Below, in pieces: positions 44,252 to 55,238 of a stretch of 64,000 nt of DNA. A program made the position numbers and the translations under genes. The stretch spans positions 6,200,001 to 6,264,000 of the forward strand of contig JAGTWJ010000001.1 of NCBI GenBank assembly GCA_020064725.1. Reading direction: 5' to 3'. The notes beneath the pieces are model-generated. The model was not told where the DNA came from and did not search any database. It saw only the letters and a program-made list of their open reading frames with translations. Numbering within the stretch: position 1 is the stretch's first letter; the number at the start of each line of letters is the position of its first letter. The stretch is from Drechslerella dactyloides. Taxonomy: Eukaryota > Ascomycota > Orbiliomycetes > Orbiliales > Orbiliaceae.

Positions 44252-45557
44252 ATGGACACCACCGACACGAACGGCCGGCTCTCGCCGCCCCTGAAGCGGC
44301 AGCGCACCATGTCGCCGTCCCCGCCTCTATACCGCGAAACTCAGGCCTTCGACACCAGCGCCGTGCGAGCTGCCACGTCCGCCCTCCGTTCGCCGCAGTC
44401 GCAAGCTCTCACCAACGGCGTCGGCGCGCGGAAACAGAACTCGCGCACAAACTATCGCCTGAAGCTCAGCCTCACCGGCCACAAGAGAGGGGTATCGAGC
44501 GTCAAGTTCAGCCCCGACGGCAAATGGATAGCCAGTGCCTGTAAGCTAAAAAACACCCATCATAAAGTGCAGCTGCTGACGACGAATACAGCCGCGGACA
44601 AGACGCTGCGAGTCTGGGACGCCAAAACCGGCGAGCTGGAGCAGATTTTTGAAGCCCACACAGCGGGAGTTTCCGACGTCGCATGGTCTCCGGACTCCAA
44701 AACCCTCGCGACAGCCTCCGACGACAAGACGATACGCCTCTGGGAACTCAAGTCGGTAGGTGGCATCCACACCATTTTGGATTACTATCCGCGGCAGCTG
44801 ATACGAATACAACCTCTGCAGGGTCGGATGATCAGGATCCTCAAGGGCCACCACAATTACGTATACTGCCTCAACTTCAACCCGCAGGGCAACATGATCG
44901 TAAGCGGCTCCTACGACGAGGCCGTCCGGATCTGGGACATCAGGTCGGGGAATTGCCAGAAAACCCTGCCGGCGCACCAGGACCCCGTGTCCGGCGTCGA
45001 TTTCATCCGTGACGGCACCATGATCGCATCCTGTTCGCACGACAAGCTGATTCGGATATGGGATACCAATACCGGGCAGTGTTTGAAGACGCTGGTCGAG
45101 GAGGAGCTGCCGCCTGTCAGCTGTGTGCGGTTCAGCCCGAATGGGAAGTACATTCTCGCCAGCACGTTGGACAGCAGCATCAGACTGTGGGACTATCTGC
45201 GGGATGGCGGCAAGGTGCTGAAAACATATCTGGGGCACGTGAATACCAAGTATTCCATATTCTCCGCCTTCTCAAACGACGGAAAGTACATGTACGTTTC
45301 CCAACGACAGTTCCTCATTGGGTGTGATATGGTGGGATGGGCTAACGCTGCGCAGATTCTCAGGCTCCGAAGATGCGGCGATATATATCTGGGACGTGCA
45401 GACGAAGGAGGTTCTCCAGGTTCTGAGGAGTCACGAGGACGTGGTGCTGGGAGTCAGCGCCCACCCTACCGAAAACTTGCTGGTATCCTGCGGCCTCGAT
45501 GGGACGGTGAAGATATGGGCGGACGAGCGGGAGAGCAGCTCCTCGGCGATACCTTGA
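44252..45557 (+). CDS. swd3: WD40 protein, Swd3/WDR5-type COMPASS subunit
   Basis: Exons 44252-44540, 44592-44755, 44822-45291 and 45356-45557; introns of 51, 66 and 64 nt, in phase, 374 aa. Core subunit of the Set1/COMPASS histone H3 lysine-4 methyltransferase, in the nucleus. Seven WD repeats are readable: LTGHKRGVSSVKFSPDGKWI, FEAHTAGVSDVAWSPD, LKGHHNYVYCLNFNPQGN, LPAHQDPVSGVDFIRDG, LVEEELPPVSCVRFSPNGKY, YLGHVNTKYSIFSAFS and LRSHEDVVLGVSAHP, each ending in a WD-like dipeptide such as VWD, LWE, IWD or LWD. The arrangement GHHNYVYC, GSYDEAVRIWD and LGHxNxKY is that of WDR5/Swd3. The first 70 residues are a Ser/Pro-rich leader with KRQR, a possible nuclear signal. I chose MDTTDTNG because the frame upstream is not protein-like. 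Confidence 0.95.
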
Positions 45558-46809
45558 ACGATGCAACTTGGCACGACCTATCCTGGCTCGCCGGGAGCTC
45601 CTGCTATCCACGCTACCCCTCTTGACTTGCGGGACAAGATCCGAAGTGCTGTAGCTTGGTTGAAATAAGCCTTGGCGGAAAAGTCGCCGTGGCCAAAGCT
45701 TGCAGCGAGCATGGCTTCGTCGGGGTCACGGGCCTCTCTTCGTTATAGAGCGGGGAGGGGTCGCTACCCATTCGGCGGATGATACGATACCTTCGTGGCG
45801 TGTCATCATGACTAATCGAAACGAAGGACTGCCTTTGTTTTACGTCACGCACGCGATTGACGGTGGCGGCAACTTGTCGACAGGCGGGCCTGGCATGGTC
45901 CCCAAATGCAGCCGAGCCCTATCTGAATGTTCGCTTTACGGCCGAAACGAACTCTAGTGGCTGGGTTACATGCCGGCTTTGGCAGCCCATTAAACTTTCT
46001 TCTTCAATGTTACGGTTGAATAAACTTTTCTTGTCCGCCCAGAGCCTCAGATATCTCCGGCCTCCGCGTCGACTACCAACTACGGCTGGGTTCCGAATCG
46101 CTGCAGCAGGCCTCTTGCGCGAGTTAGCCAGGGCATCGTCTGGCTAGCTAAGAAAATGGATCTCAACTATCAACAGTCGCTTGGGACCCTGGGTTCCGAC
46201 CGGCGACTTATTATCTGATATCCTGATTCCCGGCTCCTCGTATCTACCGTAACCTTAACGCCACGGCACGGCGAGAGAGCTAAGCCTTAACGAATAAGCC
46301 TTGAACTCTCGGGCTTCTAGACTATGCATCTTTTGCACTCGCGAACCTTGTCTGAGTCGTGTTTTCAACTCAAAATGACACATGAGACCCCTTCGCGACT
46401 CAAGCACAGCCGTCTACGGGCCACATGGGCAATTTTTTTTCTCGGATAAGCTTCCAAACTTACTCGAATCAATGTTATATATGTAACGTTTCCCGCGCAT
46501 TGGTCACGATGGATAAATATCTTTCGGCAGGGGTCTCCGTCGATGCGAAGGTTCCATACTACTATTCCATCCTTTCCTTCTCGTCGCATCGATCTCGATA
46601 TCGTGACCATCTCGCAGCTTTGTCACTGTATACACTCACTCTCTTACGACTGACTATAAGACGCTTCTTTATCTATTTATTCGATCATCCTACCCCGCGT
46701 TCTGTATATTGAGCCAGAAGTTTTCCAAAGATTCTAAGTTATATACGCTTCTATACTGGTGATCATTCTTTCCTTTTCTATCGAATATAATCTATTGAAA
46801 GCCTACAGC
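45558..46809. other. Intergenic region
   Basis: 1.25 kb with no credible gene; a T-run at 46433-46440 and an AT-rich promoter before 46810. Confidence 0.5.
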
Positions 46810-49800
46810 ATGAGGACGACTGCGGTGCTGGCAGTCCTTCTCGGGCTGTCCGCTGCTCCAGCGATCGCTGCCGACCCAATCGACTGGAATACTATCGCCT
46901 TTGAGTGGGTAACTGTAACTGTGAGCAGTTGCCCATGTAGCCCGTCGACAAGCTTCCCGACGGCATCGACGGCTACACCGACGTCTACAGCTACCCCTAC
47001 TCCTGTATCCCCTACACCGGCATCTACAGCCATTCCGACGGTGGTTTCGGAATCGGGTACTTCTGTAACGGTCATTCCTTATGAAGCGACTGGACATATT
47101 CTTGGACAGGCAAATGTCGAAAGCATCGTCACTTCGATACCTCAGCCGACCATCCAGAGCACCTGGGCGGAAACGGCTACCGGCTACAACTCGGCGCCAC
47201 CGGTACCAACGGCGACTTTACGGCCGGCGATTCTGTCCAATGTGAACCTTGCCGACCCGGAAAACTTGCGTCCACAACCCGAACATGACTTGTACTACGC
47301 TGACGACAGCAAGGCTGGTGAGTACCATCGATCTATCATGCTCTTTCTGATCATGTTGCTGACTCTTTCTTCGCAGGCGTCGATGATGCTAGACTGCCTG
47401 TTGCGAACGTCAAGTTCAGCTTTACGATGGACACCGTGAACTTGGAGTCCTCGCACATCCAATCTGTGGCGTGCTCGTCGTCCGGATCTCATTCTACCAT
47501 GAAAATCGTGTTTAGCGACCAGACCGCCTACAATACGGCCGTCTCTTCGTGGCCTAAGGATCGGGACTTCCTGATCATTGGCTTCTTCCCCGGTTGCGGA
47601 AGCTACAGCGAAGGCACACGTACCTTCAGCAAGGTCCATGAGGTCTCTTCTAACAATGCGGTCATGGAGATCACGCTCCTTGTTGAGGATCTACCGATCA
47701 TGGAGGCTATCACTGGTGGCGACATCAAGTTTGGTAGCTTCAACTCTGGATACGCAGCTGGCACTTCGAATAGGACTGGAGTTCCGTATTATGGTGTTGG
47801 CGTGCCTGCTGAATGCTTGGGGGATCAGACCAATAGCTTTGATGTTGACCTTGACAATCAGCTTGGTGTCTCCAGCGACCCGACATCTTTCAGTGCTAGG
47901 TTCCGGGCGAAGCGCGCGCAGAGGCGGCGACGGGGTGTTGGCAGATTCGACAGAGGCTCGACTGATGTCGCAAGTCCTATCGAGAAGAGATGGAGCATTG
48001 GCGGCTTCTTCAGCGACATTGTCAGCGTAAGTGATTCCTCGAGTTCTATCATGTTGCCTGAAGATATGTGTACTAACATTCCTATAGAAAGTCGAAGATG
48101 TCGTGACAAAGGTCGTTGACACGGTAGGAGACGCCGTATCAGCCGCCTGGGACGGCATCACAGGCGCCATGAGAACCATTGGCGAAGCTATTATCAACGC
48201 CGGCAAAGTCATAATCGGGACCACCGCTGACTTTGATTACATCAAAACCAACGTCGACTGGGATACTTTCCTCCAAAAGGACAAAAAATACGCAAGGTCG
48301 GACAAGGCAGGCTCCGCTGCGAACACGCCCTGGGGCGTCCCGGGTTTCGTCCTATACTCTGTCGCCAACTCGGAAACCAAGCTCTACTGCGTCGATTGCG
48401 GTATCGAGGGGAACCTCTACCTGAACGGCCACCTCACCTTCAGCCTCAAGGACGGCCTGACGGCATCGACGTTCACCATGAACGGTACGATGCACAGCAG
48501 GGTGCAGCTCGGATTATACGGCGAAGCCCCGTTGGAAGCAAAGACGAGCGTAACGCTGTTTGACATCCCGCTCGGCCCCATCGTGATCCCCGGTATCGTT
48601 GACGTCGGTCCGCAGATCGTTGTCATGGCTGAGGCGTACGCGAAGGTCGCTGCGGCGGGTATGGTCACGGCCGGGTTCGACATGGACTGGAGTCCGTACA
48701 TGAAGCTCGATCTGGTCAAATGGACGTCGGAAACCAACGGGTGGACGCCGACGCTCCACCCGAGGTTTCAGCTTGATGGCGAGCTCATGGCTGCTATTGG
48801 GGTTAGATTGCCTATCAAGATTGGGTTCGGCGTCAACTTGATGAAGGGCTGGGTCAACAAGATGGTTGCGATTGTCGAGAAGCCGGGGATCTCGCTCGCC
48901 GCCCGGACTGCCGCCGAGTACCGTGTGAACGAAGAGGAGGAGTGGGCGGGCATCGACGCCGGGTTGGGTCGGCCGAATAACTTTACATGTCCGAATAGCG
49001 CTGCGCTATTGTTGGACTTCACGAACACCATCGATCTGGAGGTCGTTGACCTGTTCGACAAGAACCTTGGAAAGGCTAGAGTTCCGCTGTGGCAACAGTG
49101 TCTTAGGTGTGTATTTGCATATGCTCCTCGGAACCGCGAATGAGAACTAATGTTTCGAGTAGTGATAATACGGCCACTTCGTCTCTACAGACTGGAATTA
49201 GTTCAAGTGGCAAGACGGCTACCGCTGAGACTTCAGACAAGGAGACCACAGCTACGGATGGAACCACCACCCCAGCGGAGAGCCCTACGGAAGAGGCGAC
49301 GCCAACTGAAACCACCGCGGAGGAAACCACGACGGAGGAAACTACGCCGACGGAGGATACCACAGTTGAGGTTACCACGCCCGATACTCCCGCGGCTGAG
49401 ACCACTACATCTGAGGCTACTACTGCTACTACGGCTGAGACGACAGCGGAGGATCCGGAGACGCTCGCTCCGCTTAAGAAGCGGCAGGAAACGAGTCCGT
49501 CAAGTTCTACGTCTGTATCTTCGACTATACCTATCAACGGGACTTTCACTTCTACGAGCACAACTGTGCCTTCGACATCCTCTGAGACTTCTACGTCTAC
49601 GACTGAGTCTATATCTTCGTCTACGTCTACGTCTACGCCTGAGTCCACCACTTCTACTTCTGAGTCTACGTCTACTTTTGAGTCCACGTCTACGTCCGAG
49701 TCTACATCTTCCTCGTCTTTACTGTCATTATCCGAGTCCTCGTCATCAGATTCATCAATGTTACCAGACTCTTCCCCATCCCAGTCGTCGTCCTCATTTT

Positions 49801-50588
49801 CATCTTTACCACTGCCTCCATCTTCATCTTCGTTTCCGTCCCTGTCTACAGATATACAAGTAGTGAGCTCCGATTCGAGCTCTACAGCAAGCATCGAGAG
49901 CTCTACGAGTTTGGCTGCGCCATCGTCTACTGCGTCTGTATCTACTTTCCCTACCCTCTCTACCTTCAGCGTCGCCAGCTCGCCGTCAGTCATCCAAAGC
50001 ATCACCACCATTATCACTTCTAGCCAGCCAAGGGTGACTTCCGTCACTTCGTTCTTCAATTCAACGACCACTGCCTCGTCAACCTCTTCATCGGCGTCTG
50101 CAACCCCAACCGCACCACTCAATCTCTCCAAGGTGTCTCTCAAAGACTCTGCCGACGGGCTCTTCATCAATACAAACAACGATGGCACCATGTACCTCTG
50201 CAACGGCCTCTGTGGCTCACCCGCCGAGTTCTACACGCAGTCGGACATCGTTGTCGCAGACGCCTCGGAGCGTGTCCTGCATTTCTATTCTCACGAGATG
50301 AGCCAGTACGGCGTCAGCCGGCTCCGTCTGCATGCCGTCGACAAGCTGCCGAACACCTCGGTAGTCGTCGGCCTCTCGGAGTTCAAGCCGGGCAAGATTG
50401 TTGCGGTCTCGACGAAGGGCACCGATTTCTATTACATTGTCGCGTGCAGAATCGAGGGTGCTCCGACGAAGATGTTCTTGGCGAAGGATGCGAAGAAGGG
50501 TGTGGAGACGCTGAAGGCGGGCAACCCTCTTGTCGGTGGAAAGGTCCTGGACTGCTCGCTGAAGAATTTGAGAATGGTTAAGGTATGA
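46810..50588 (+). CDS. Large secreted Ser/Thr-rich surface protein (DUF7029/DUF7223-like)
   Basis: Exons 46810-47317, 47377-48026, 48088-49106 and about 49163-50588; introns 56-61 nt, all in phase, 1200 aa. Signal peptide 1-20 (AVLAVLLGLSAAPAIA-AD). Then a Thr/Pro-rich linker (about 45-85), a folded region at about 175-280 (VKFSFTMDTVNLESS, MKIVFSDQTAY, FLIIGFFPGCG) resembling DUF7029, a Kex2-like site EKR at 372-374, and a second folded region at about 400-700 with YCVDCGIEGN like DUF7223. Exon 4 opens with a 330-residue Ser/Thr/Glu stretch containing LKKRQ (830-834), another likely Kex2 site, and ends in a compact 140-residue domain (LYLCNGLCGSP-like, about 1060-1200). No GPI signal or transmembrane end. 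Probably a heavily O-glycosylated, proteolytically processed extracellular protein. The last intron can end at GAG or TAG three bases apart. Confidence 0.88.
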
Positions 50589-51085
50589 TTTGGTTTCAGT
50601 TGGGGAGCAATTCTTTACATTCGTTGAAAATTATTTGATTTATATGACGCGGGGAGTACGACTTTGGATATCATGGGCATATGCATCTGATTTGAAGAGT
50701 TTTGTATATTCTTTTGGGCAACGTGGAGCGAGCATCCTGGCAGTCGACTCATGCAGTGTATATACTTTGTACAAAATGAAATTCTGATGCACATTAGATA
50801 GCAGCGCCATAATATGCTCATGAGTACCAGGCAGCTGTAATTCGGAATCGCTGTTTTGTGCCCGCGGCGTGGTCGCATGCGATAAATCAGCGCAAACGAC
50901 ATCAAATCGCGTGGAAAGTCCGCATGGTAGACTTCACGGTCTGTGCATAGCTTCATAACCTTTGGCAATGATGGTATGTCTAAATATGATTGTTGTGCCT
51001 GCGACTCTCGTTATCGAATAGGTGCCCCGTCGTCGACTTGACCCTTGCGCAATTGTCTACGGATACGTAGACCCCAACACACAAA
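50589..51085. other. Spacer
   Basis: About 500 nt between two secreted-protein genes transcribed the same way. No gene. Confidence 0.5.
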
Positions 51086-53055
51086 ATGCCACACGCGGCA
51101 AGAATGCTTCAGTCTTCGTCGGCGCTTTTCTTAATAGGCTGCCTGTCGGTCGTTGATGCATATTACATTGCGTCTATTAGAAGTAGTCCGACACAGCCGC
51201 AGGGTCGGCCGCAGTGGGGATGGCTGCCGACACAGCCGCGGGTACCTGGGACCGTTCCGCCGTGCCATCTGGCTGGAAACCCTGAGATTGGATATGTATG
51301 ATTATTTCTTGGAGCATTTATTCCACAAAGTATCCAAACAAACCGATTCTGCGATTGATCTTATTCGACGAGATCCAAAAATTGAGGGCGTGGCTAATAT
51401 GTCGAAATGCATAGCTTCAAGCTATCGGCGTCATCAATAGGGCGACAACACCACCCGGCGGGATACCCGGTGACGCGGAGGGGTTCATCTTCTACGACGG
51501 CCCTGACTGCGATAAATCCGCGTCTCAAAAGATGGTCTACGTCCGTTTCGATCCCTTGTCGCCAAATCCGCAGTACGCCAATTTCCGCAACCTGGTATGG
51601 GGCGCCGACCCGGAAATGGAGATGAGCCTCGCCGATAATGACTACTGGAGTTTCCGCGAAGTCTCCTCGCCGTACGAGGACAAAGACTTGCCATATATCC
51701 CCGTTTACAATCCGGAGCCGCCAAAGGCATTCGTATACCCGATGGAAGCATACTATGACAACGAAGGAAACAAGGAGTGGGCTGGCGAAATCCTGCCGGA
51801 CAGCGTTATGACGATAGAGGTGCCTAACGCCGGCATGATTGCTGATCCGTCCGTCCTGGCTTTCGACTCTTTGGTATCGCTCATGTCTGCCCTCGGACAG
51901 GATATCGCCACCCAGCAGCAGCTGATGCAGTACGCCACGGATGACTTCCCGGGGAACAGAGGCTTTGCCGGCGAGAACCCGTTGGCACGGCTGGGGACCC
52001 AGCGAGCGAGTCCGTCGCGCATGCTCAATGTTGGTACGCAGGGCATGGAGCCGTTGGTTATCTCGGGGCAATGGCGGGATTTGAGCCCGCAAATGCAACT
52101 GGAATCGCAGGCCCAGCAGCCGCCAGGGCAAAACGACCCCCTGTCACAGATCAGACTGTTGGGATCCGAGGAGGTGGTGGATACCACCGGCGAGTTCAGA
52201 GGCCGGTCGCGGCACCCTTTCTACTCCCAGCCGGAGACACCCGAGCAGGACATCGACATCAGTGAATTGCAGATGAACATCGAGAACCCAAGCGACATTC
52301 CGTCCGATCAATTCAATCCTATGCAGATGGTTTCGAAGATCCGCGAAGCGTGGCTTGGTCTGATCAACGACAACGGCGATATGGTGCAGATGTCCGAATG
52401 GACGGGTATAGCCCCGAGCGTGCGGGGGCTTGTCGACGAAGGGATCCGCCTGCTGCAGGTCGGACAAGCCTGGATGGACAATCTAGATGCGACCTTGGAC
52501 AGACTGATAACCGCGCAGCAAAGCATGCTAGCTGCCATCGACGACGCTGCAGCCCGCCGGTACGAGATAGAGCTACAATATGAGGCTAACGTCGCCGCCA
52601 TCGACGAAATGGTTGCGGAATACCAAAACATCCTGCTCCCAACGCCCCGGCAGACAGAGATAGTCCAGCAGGCACCGGGACTGCGCGATTCTGCGGTTCT
52701 GGCGTTTAACGCGGCAGTGGACCCTATCGACCGTGAGCTCAATACCTACGAAGCCGGCATCCTTGATAACGAGAGGGATTTTGCAGGATTCGCGGTGCGG
52801 GCGTACCAGTTCATGCAGCGGATAGAGCTTCGACTGAGGCAACTGCGGCGCGAGCTTGACTTGGACGATCCGGTGGAGATTGTGGGTTTGGTTAACCAGC
52901 AGAATGACGGTACTGACGAGTTCAATTTCCCCAGTCAAGCGGAAATTATTCAGACTTACGGTGAATCCCCGATTATATTTATTCCAAACGAGGACCAGGC
53001 CGGACAGAGTGACGCAAATGACGACGGTGTTGACGATAATGTTGAGGACATTTGA
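51086..53055 (+). CDS. Secreted protein with C-terminal coiled coil
   Basis: Exons 51086-51295 and 51415-53055; the 119-nt intron (GTATGA...ATAG, GGCTAAT branch) is phase 0; 616 aa. Signal peptide of about 25 residues (SSSALFLIGCLSVVDA-YY). The N-terminal half has a Pro/Gln/Trp-rich segment (QGRPQWGWLPTQPRVPG) and a block with GFIFYDGPDCDKS, of which only a few cysteines are present. Residues about 410-480 form a long amphipathic helix/coiled coil (DNLDATLDRLITAQQSM, then EIELQYEANVAAIDEMVAEY). The C-terminus is acidic (NDDGVDDNVEDI). No family recognised. It lies 500 nt downstream of, and on the same strand as, the Ser/Thr-rich surface protein, so the two may work in the same compartment. 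Confidence 0.82.
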
Positions 53056-53494
53056 ACATGGTAACAATCTTATTGAGGACGATATATATACGATGGATTG
53101 GACAGCAAGAGACGCCGAGGTTGCGCTGCTTTTGGTTGTGGTATTTTTGCTCTCTTGGGCTTACGCTTTAGCTGTGAAGGTGGGACTTGGATGCTATGGG
53201 TTCTAGGACGCCTTTCCGACTGCATGAGAGATTCCTTGACCGATCGGAGGTGGAACTATGTTGGTTTGGCTTGCGAGATCAATTGGAGGTGTACATCTAT
53301 AAACAGACTTCTTCTCTATCGTTCAAAGTATACATCATTGTCCCCTTCAAATTAGACATTAAAGTCATGTTGCTGCAAAAATGGAAGTGCTGACCACTAA
53401 TATATAAGCAACCATTGATGGTCTGGTGTTCGCCGAAATCTGTATATATGTGAAGGCAAACTGATACTGCGGAAGAGAACAGCGGTACTATTGT
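53056..53494. other. Convergent 3' spacer
   Basis: Between the secreted-protein gene (+) and the kinase-like gene (-). AT-rich, no gene. Confidence 0.5.
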
Positions 53495-54943
53495 TTAGTT
53501 TATCTGCAATCTCTGGATCATATTTCGCACACCGTCTGTATCATCTTTGTCCTTCGAAAAGAATCCTTCCAATAGATGCCTTGCCCCAACAGCGGAGATC
53601 CGAGTCGGATCCGAACAGCACGCTTTGACAACTGCTCTCGCATGATCCGGTAGTAGACTCAATTCGTCCTCCGTTGGGTTCCCGACAGAAGGTAGGCTCC
53701 CGGCGTATATCTCTAGGATTGTCTTGCCCAGCGCGTAAACCATGCAGATGCCGAGCTCGTGAGGCAGATGGTCTGTCTGTGTTTGCTCCCCGGGGACGAT
53801 AAAGCTCGAATGGTGGTCTGCTGTCGGCGGCTTGAAAGCGACTGAACTCTTCGTGTTCTCAAGGTCGATAATCTTGAGCTTGCCAGGGTTCAGCAGCGAT
53901 GGCTTGGTGGTAGTGCTACTTCTTCTCTGCACGCGGTCCCGCTCCGGTGTTCTCTGCGGTGCATCGGTGTCACTAGACGACGGACCCGCCATATGATCTG
54001 TAAATTCGTCGTCTGGGAGGCCGTCGGAAGTGTCGAGGACGATGTTCTCGCATTTGAGATCCCAGTGTTCAAAACCAGCTTCCTCGAGCGCGGCGATGGC
54101 GCAGACGAGCTGGCGAACCCAGCAGGTTTTAATCTCATCCGGGATCGGAGTATTGTAGCAATGGGTGGTCAGGTCTCGCTGCGGGTAATATACGATCAAG
54201 GCACCCACGAACTGTATATTTTCCCCATCGTCCTGTGGATTTTCACCGGCATCGGTTTTGGGGTCCCGGGAATCGTCTCCTGGCTCCTCGACGTCCTTGA
54301 CGTACACCAACCCGACGAGTTTCACGAGCCACTTCTCAACATCGTCACCCTTCGCTAGAAGCTTCTTGTAATTTGCGATTTCTACCGTCAGATTCAATGC
54401 GTCGACGCCGAAATCTACTCCCTTGTAGACACATTTTGTATCATGATGCTCTGCGCTCGACGGGGTGGGGTTCTTGGTGATCCGGATGTTGGGCCGGATT
54501 TCTCGTGCTTCCAAGAATTTGATAGAGGCGAACGGGATCGTCGGTAGCTGAGGGTCGGATATTATAGCAGTATGCGAGATAACTGGCGGCGTGTGAGGGT
54601 CCGAGAAAGTATCCCCCTTAAGCGATATGCCAAACCGACGACGCGATGCGAGTCTCGAAGACGCAGCTAGAGAGCTAAGATGACTGGCCAAGAGTGGCGT
54701 CAGCTCTTTTATGCATTCATGTTCGGCGGCGGTGAACCGGTCGAGTATCCGATTCGAGTGGGATGTGGCGTCTGTGGTGTCGTCCCGATGGACGTCGACG
54801 TAGATATGTTGTGGCGTCGCGGATGACGACAGCAGTGAGAACCACAGTTCAAGCCGCGAAAGGCGGCGGCTGTCGACGGCAGCTTCACCGGGCGTCGCCA
54901 GTGACTTCTCATATAGTAAATCGTTTCTGAACGAGGCGGGCAA
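53495..54943 (-). CDS. Protein kinase-like protein (degenerate active site), 5' end unresolved
   Basis: An open frame of 482 codons. The C-terminal half is a kinase-like domain: CAIAALEEAGFEHWDLKCEN at 281-300 is the catalytic loop (HRDLKxxN) with Arg replaced by Trp but Asp295 and Asn300 kept; KLKIIDLENT (355-364) replaces the DFG motif with DLE; LGICMVYALGKTILEIYAG matches helix F. The Gly-rich loop is not recognisable. It could be a pseudokinase or a low-activity kinase of the fungal kinase-like families found in accessory regions. The frame opens at a TTG codon; four more codons upstream (DTYI) look homologous, and an ATG at 55003-55005 begins MALDYRW with a GTAAGC donor, but no acceptor joins them in phase with an intron of plausible length. 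The start is therefore missing, mis-assembled or lost. Confidence 0.7.
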   Translation of the reverse strand: MPASFRNDLLYEKSLATPGEAAVDSRRLSRLELWFSLLSSSATPQHIYVDVHRDDTTDATSHSNRILDRFTAAEHECIKELTPLLASHLSSLAASSRLASRRRFGISLKGDTFSDPHTPPVISHTAIISDPQLPTIPFASIKFLEAREIRPNIRITKNPTPSSAEHHDTKCVYKGVDFGVDALNLTVEIANYKKLLAKGDDVEKWLVKLVGLVYVKDVEEPGDDSRDPKTDAGENPQDDGENIQFVGALIVYYPQRDLTTHCYNTPIPDEIKTCWVRQLVCAIAALEEAGFEHWDLKCENIVLDTSDGLPDDEFTDHMAGPSSSDTDAPQRTPERDRVQRRSSTTTKPSLLNPGKLKIIDLENTKSSVAFKPPTADHHSSFIVPGEQTQTDHLPHELGICMVYALGKTILEIYAGSLPSVGNPTEDELSLLPDHARAVVKACCSDPTRISAVGARHLLEGFFSKDKDDTDGVRNMIQRLQIN

Positions 54944-55238
54944 TATGTAAGTATCTTGGCCTCAAAGCCTTGCTGTCAGCTTACCCACCGATAATCCAGT
55001 GCCATATCTATCTTAATCTGAACCTGCGAATAGGATTTTAGGATTTGACATTTAGCGTTTTGCTATCGCAGTGAGGATGAAGGATCCAGGTTTACAGCCA
55101 CACCACTCAGCTCCTCTGCAACTACCGTGGTACCGGTAGACCGCAAATGCAAAAACAATAAAAGACGGCAACCCCTACCTAGATTAGTAGTTAGTCTCGG
55201 GGACGCTATAGACGGCAAACCCCAAATTTTAATGAACG
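54944..55238. promoter_or_regulatory. Divergent promoter, kinase-like gene / membrane protein gene
   Basis: Less than 300 nt separates the two divergent genes, so they share a control region. No motif stands out. Confidence 0.4.

Noticed and set aside
49103..50203. 366-codon minus-strand frame, Val/Asp/Glu-rich
   Set aside because: It is the antisense of the Ser/Thr repeat codons (TCT/ACG...) of the secreted protein; composition is a mirror artefact, with no start context or domain.
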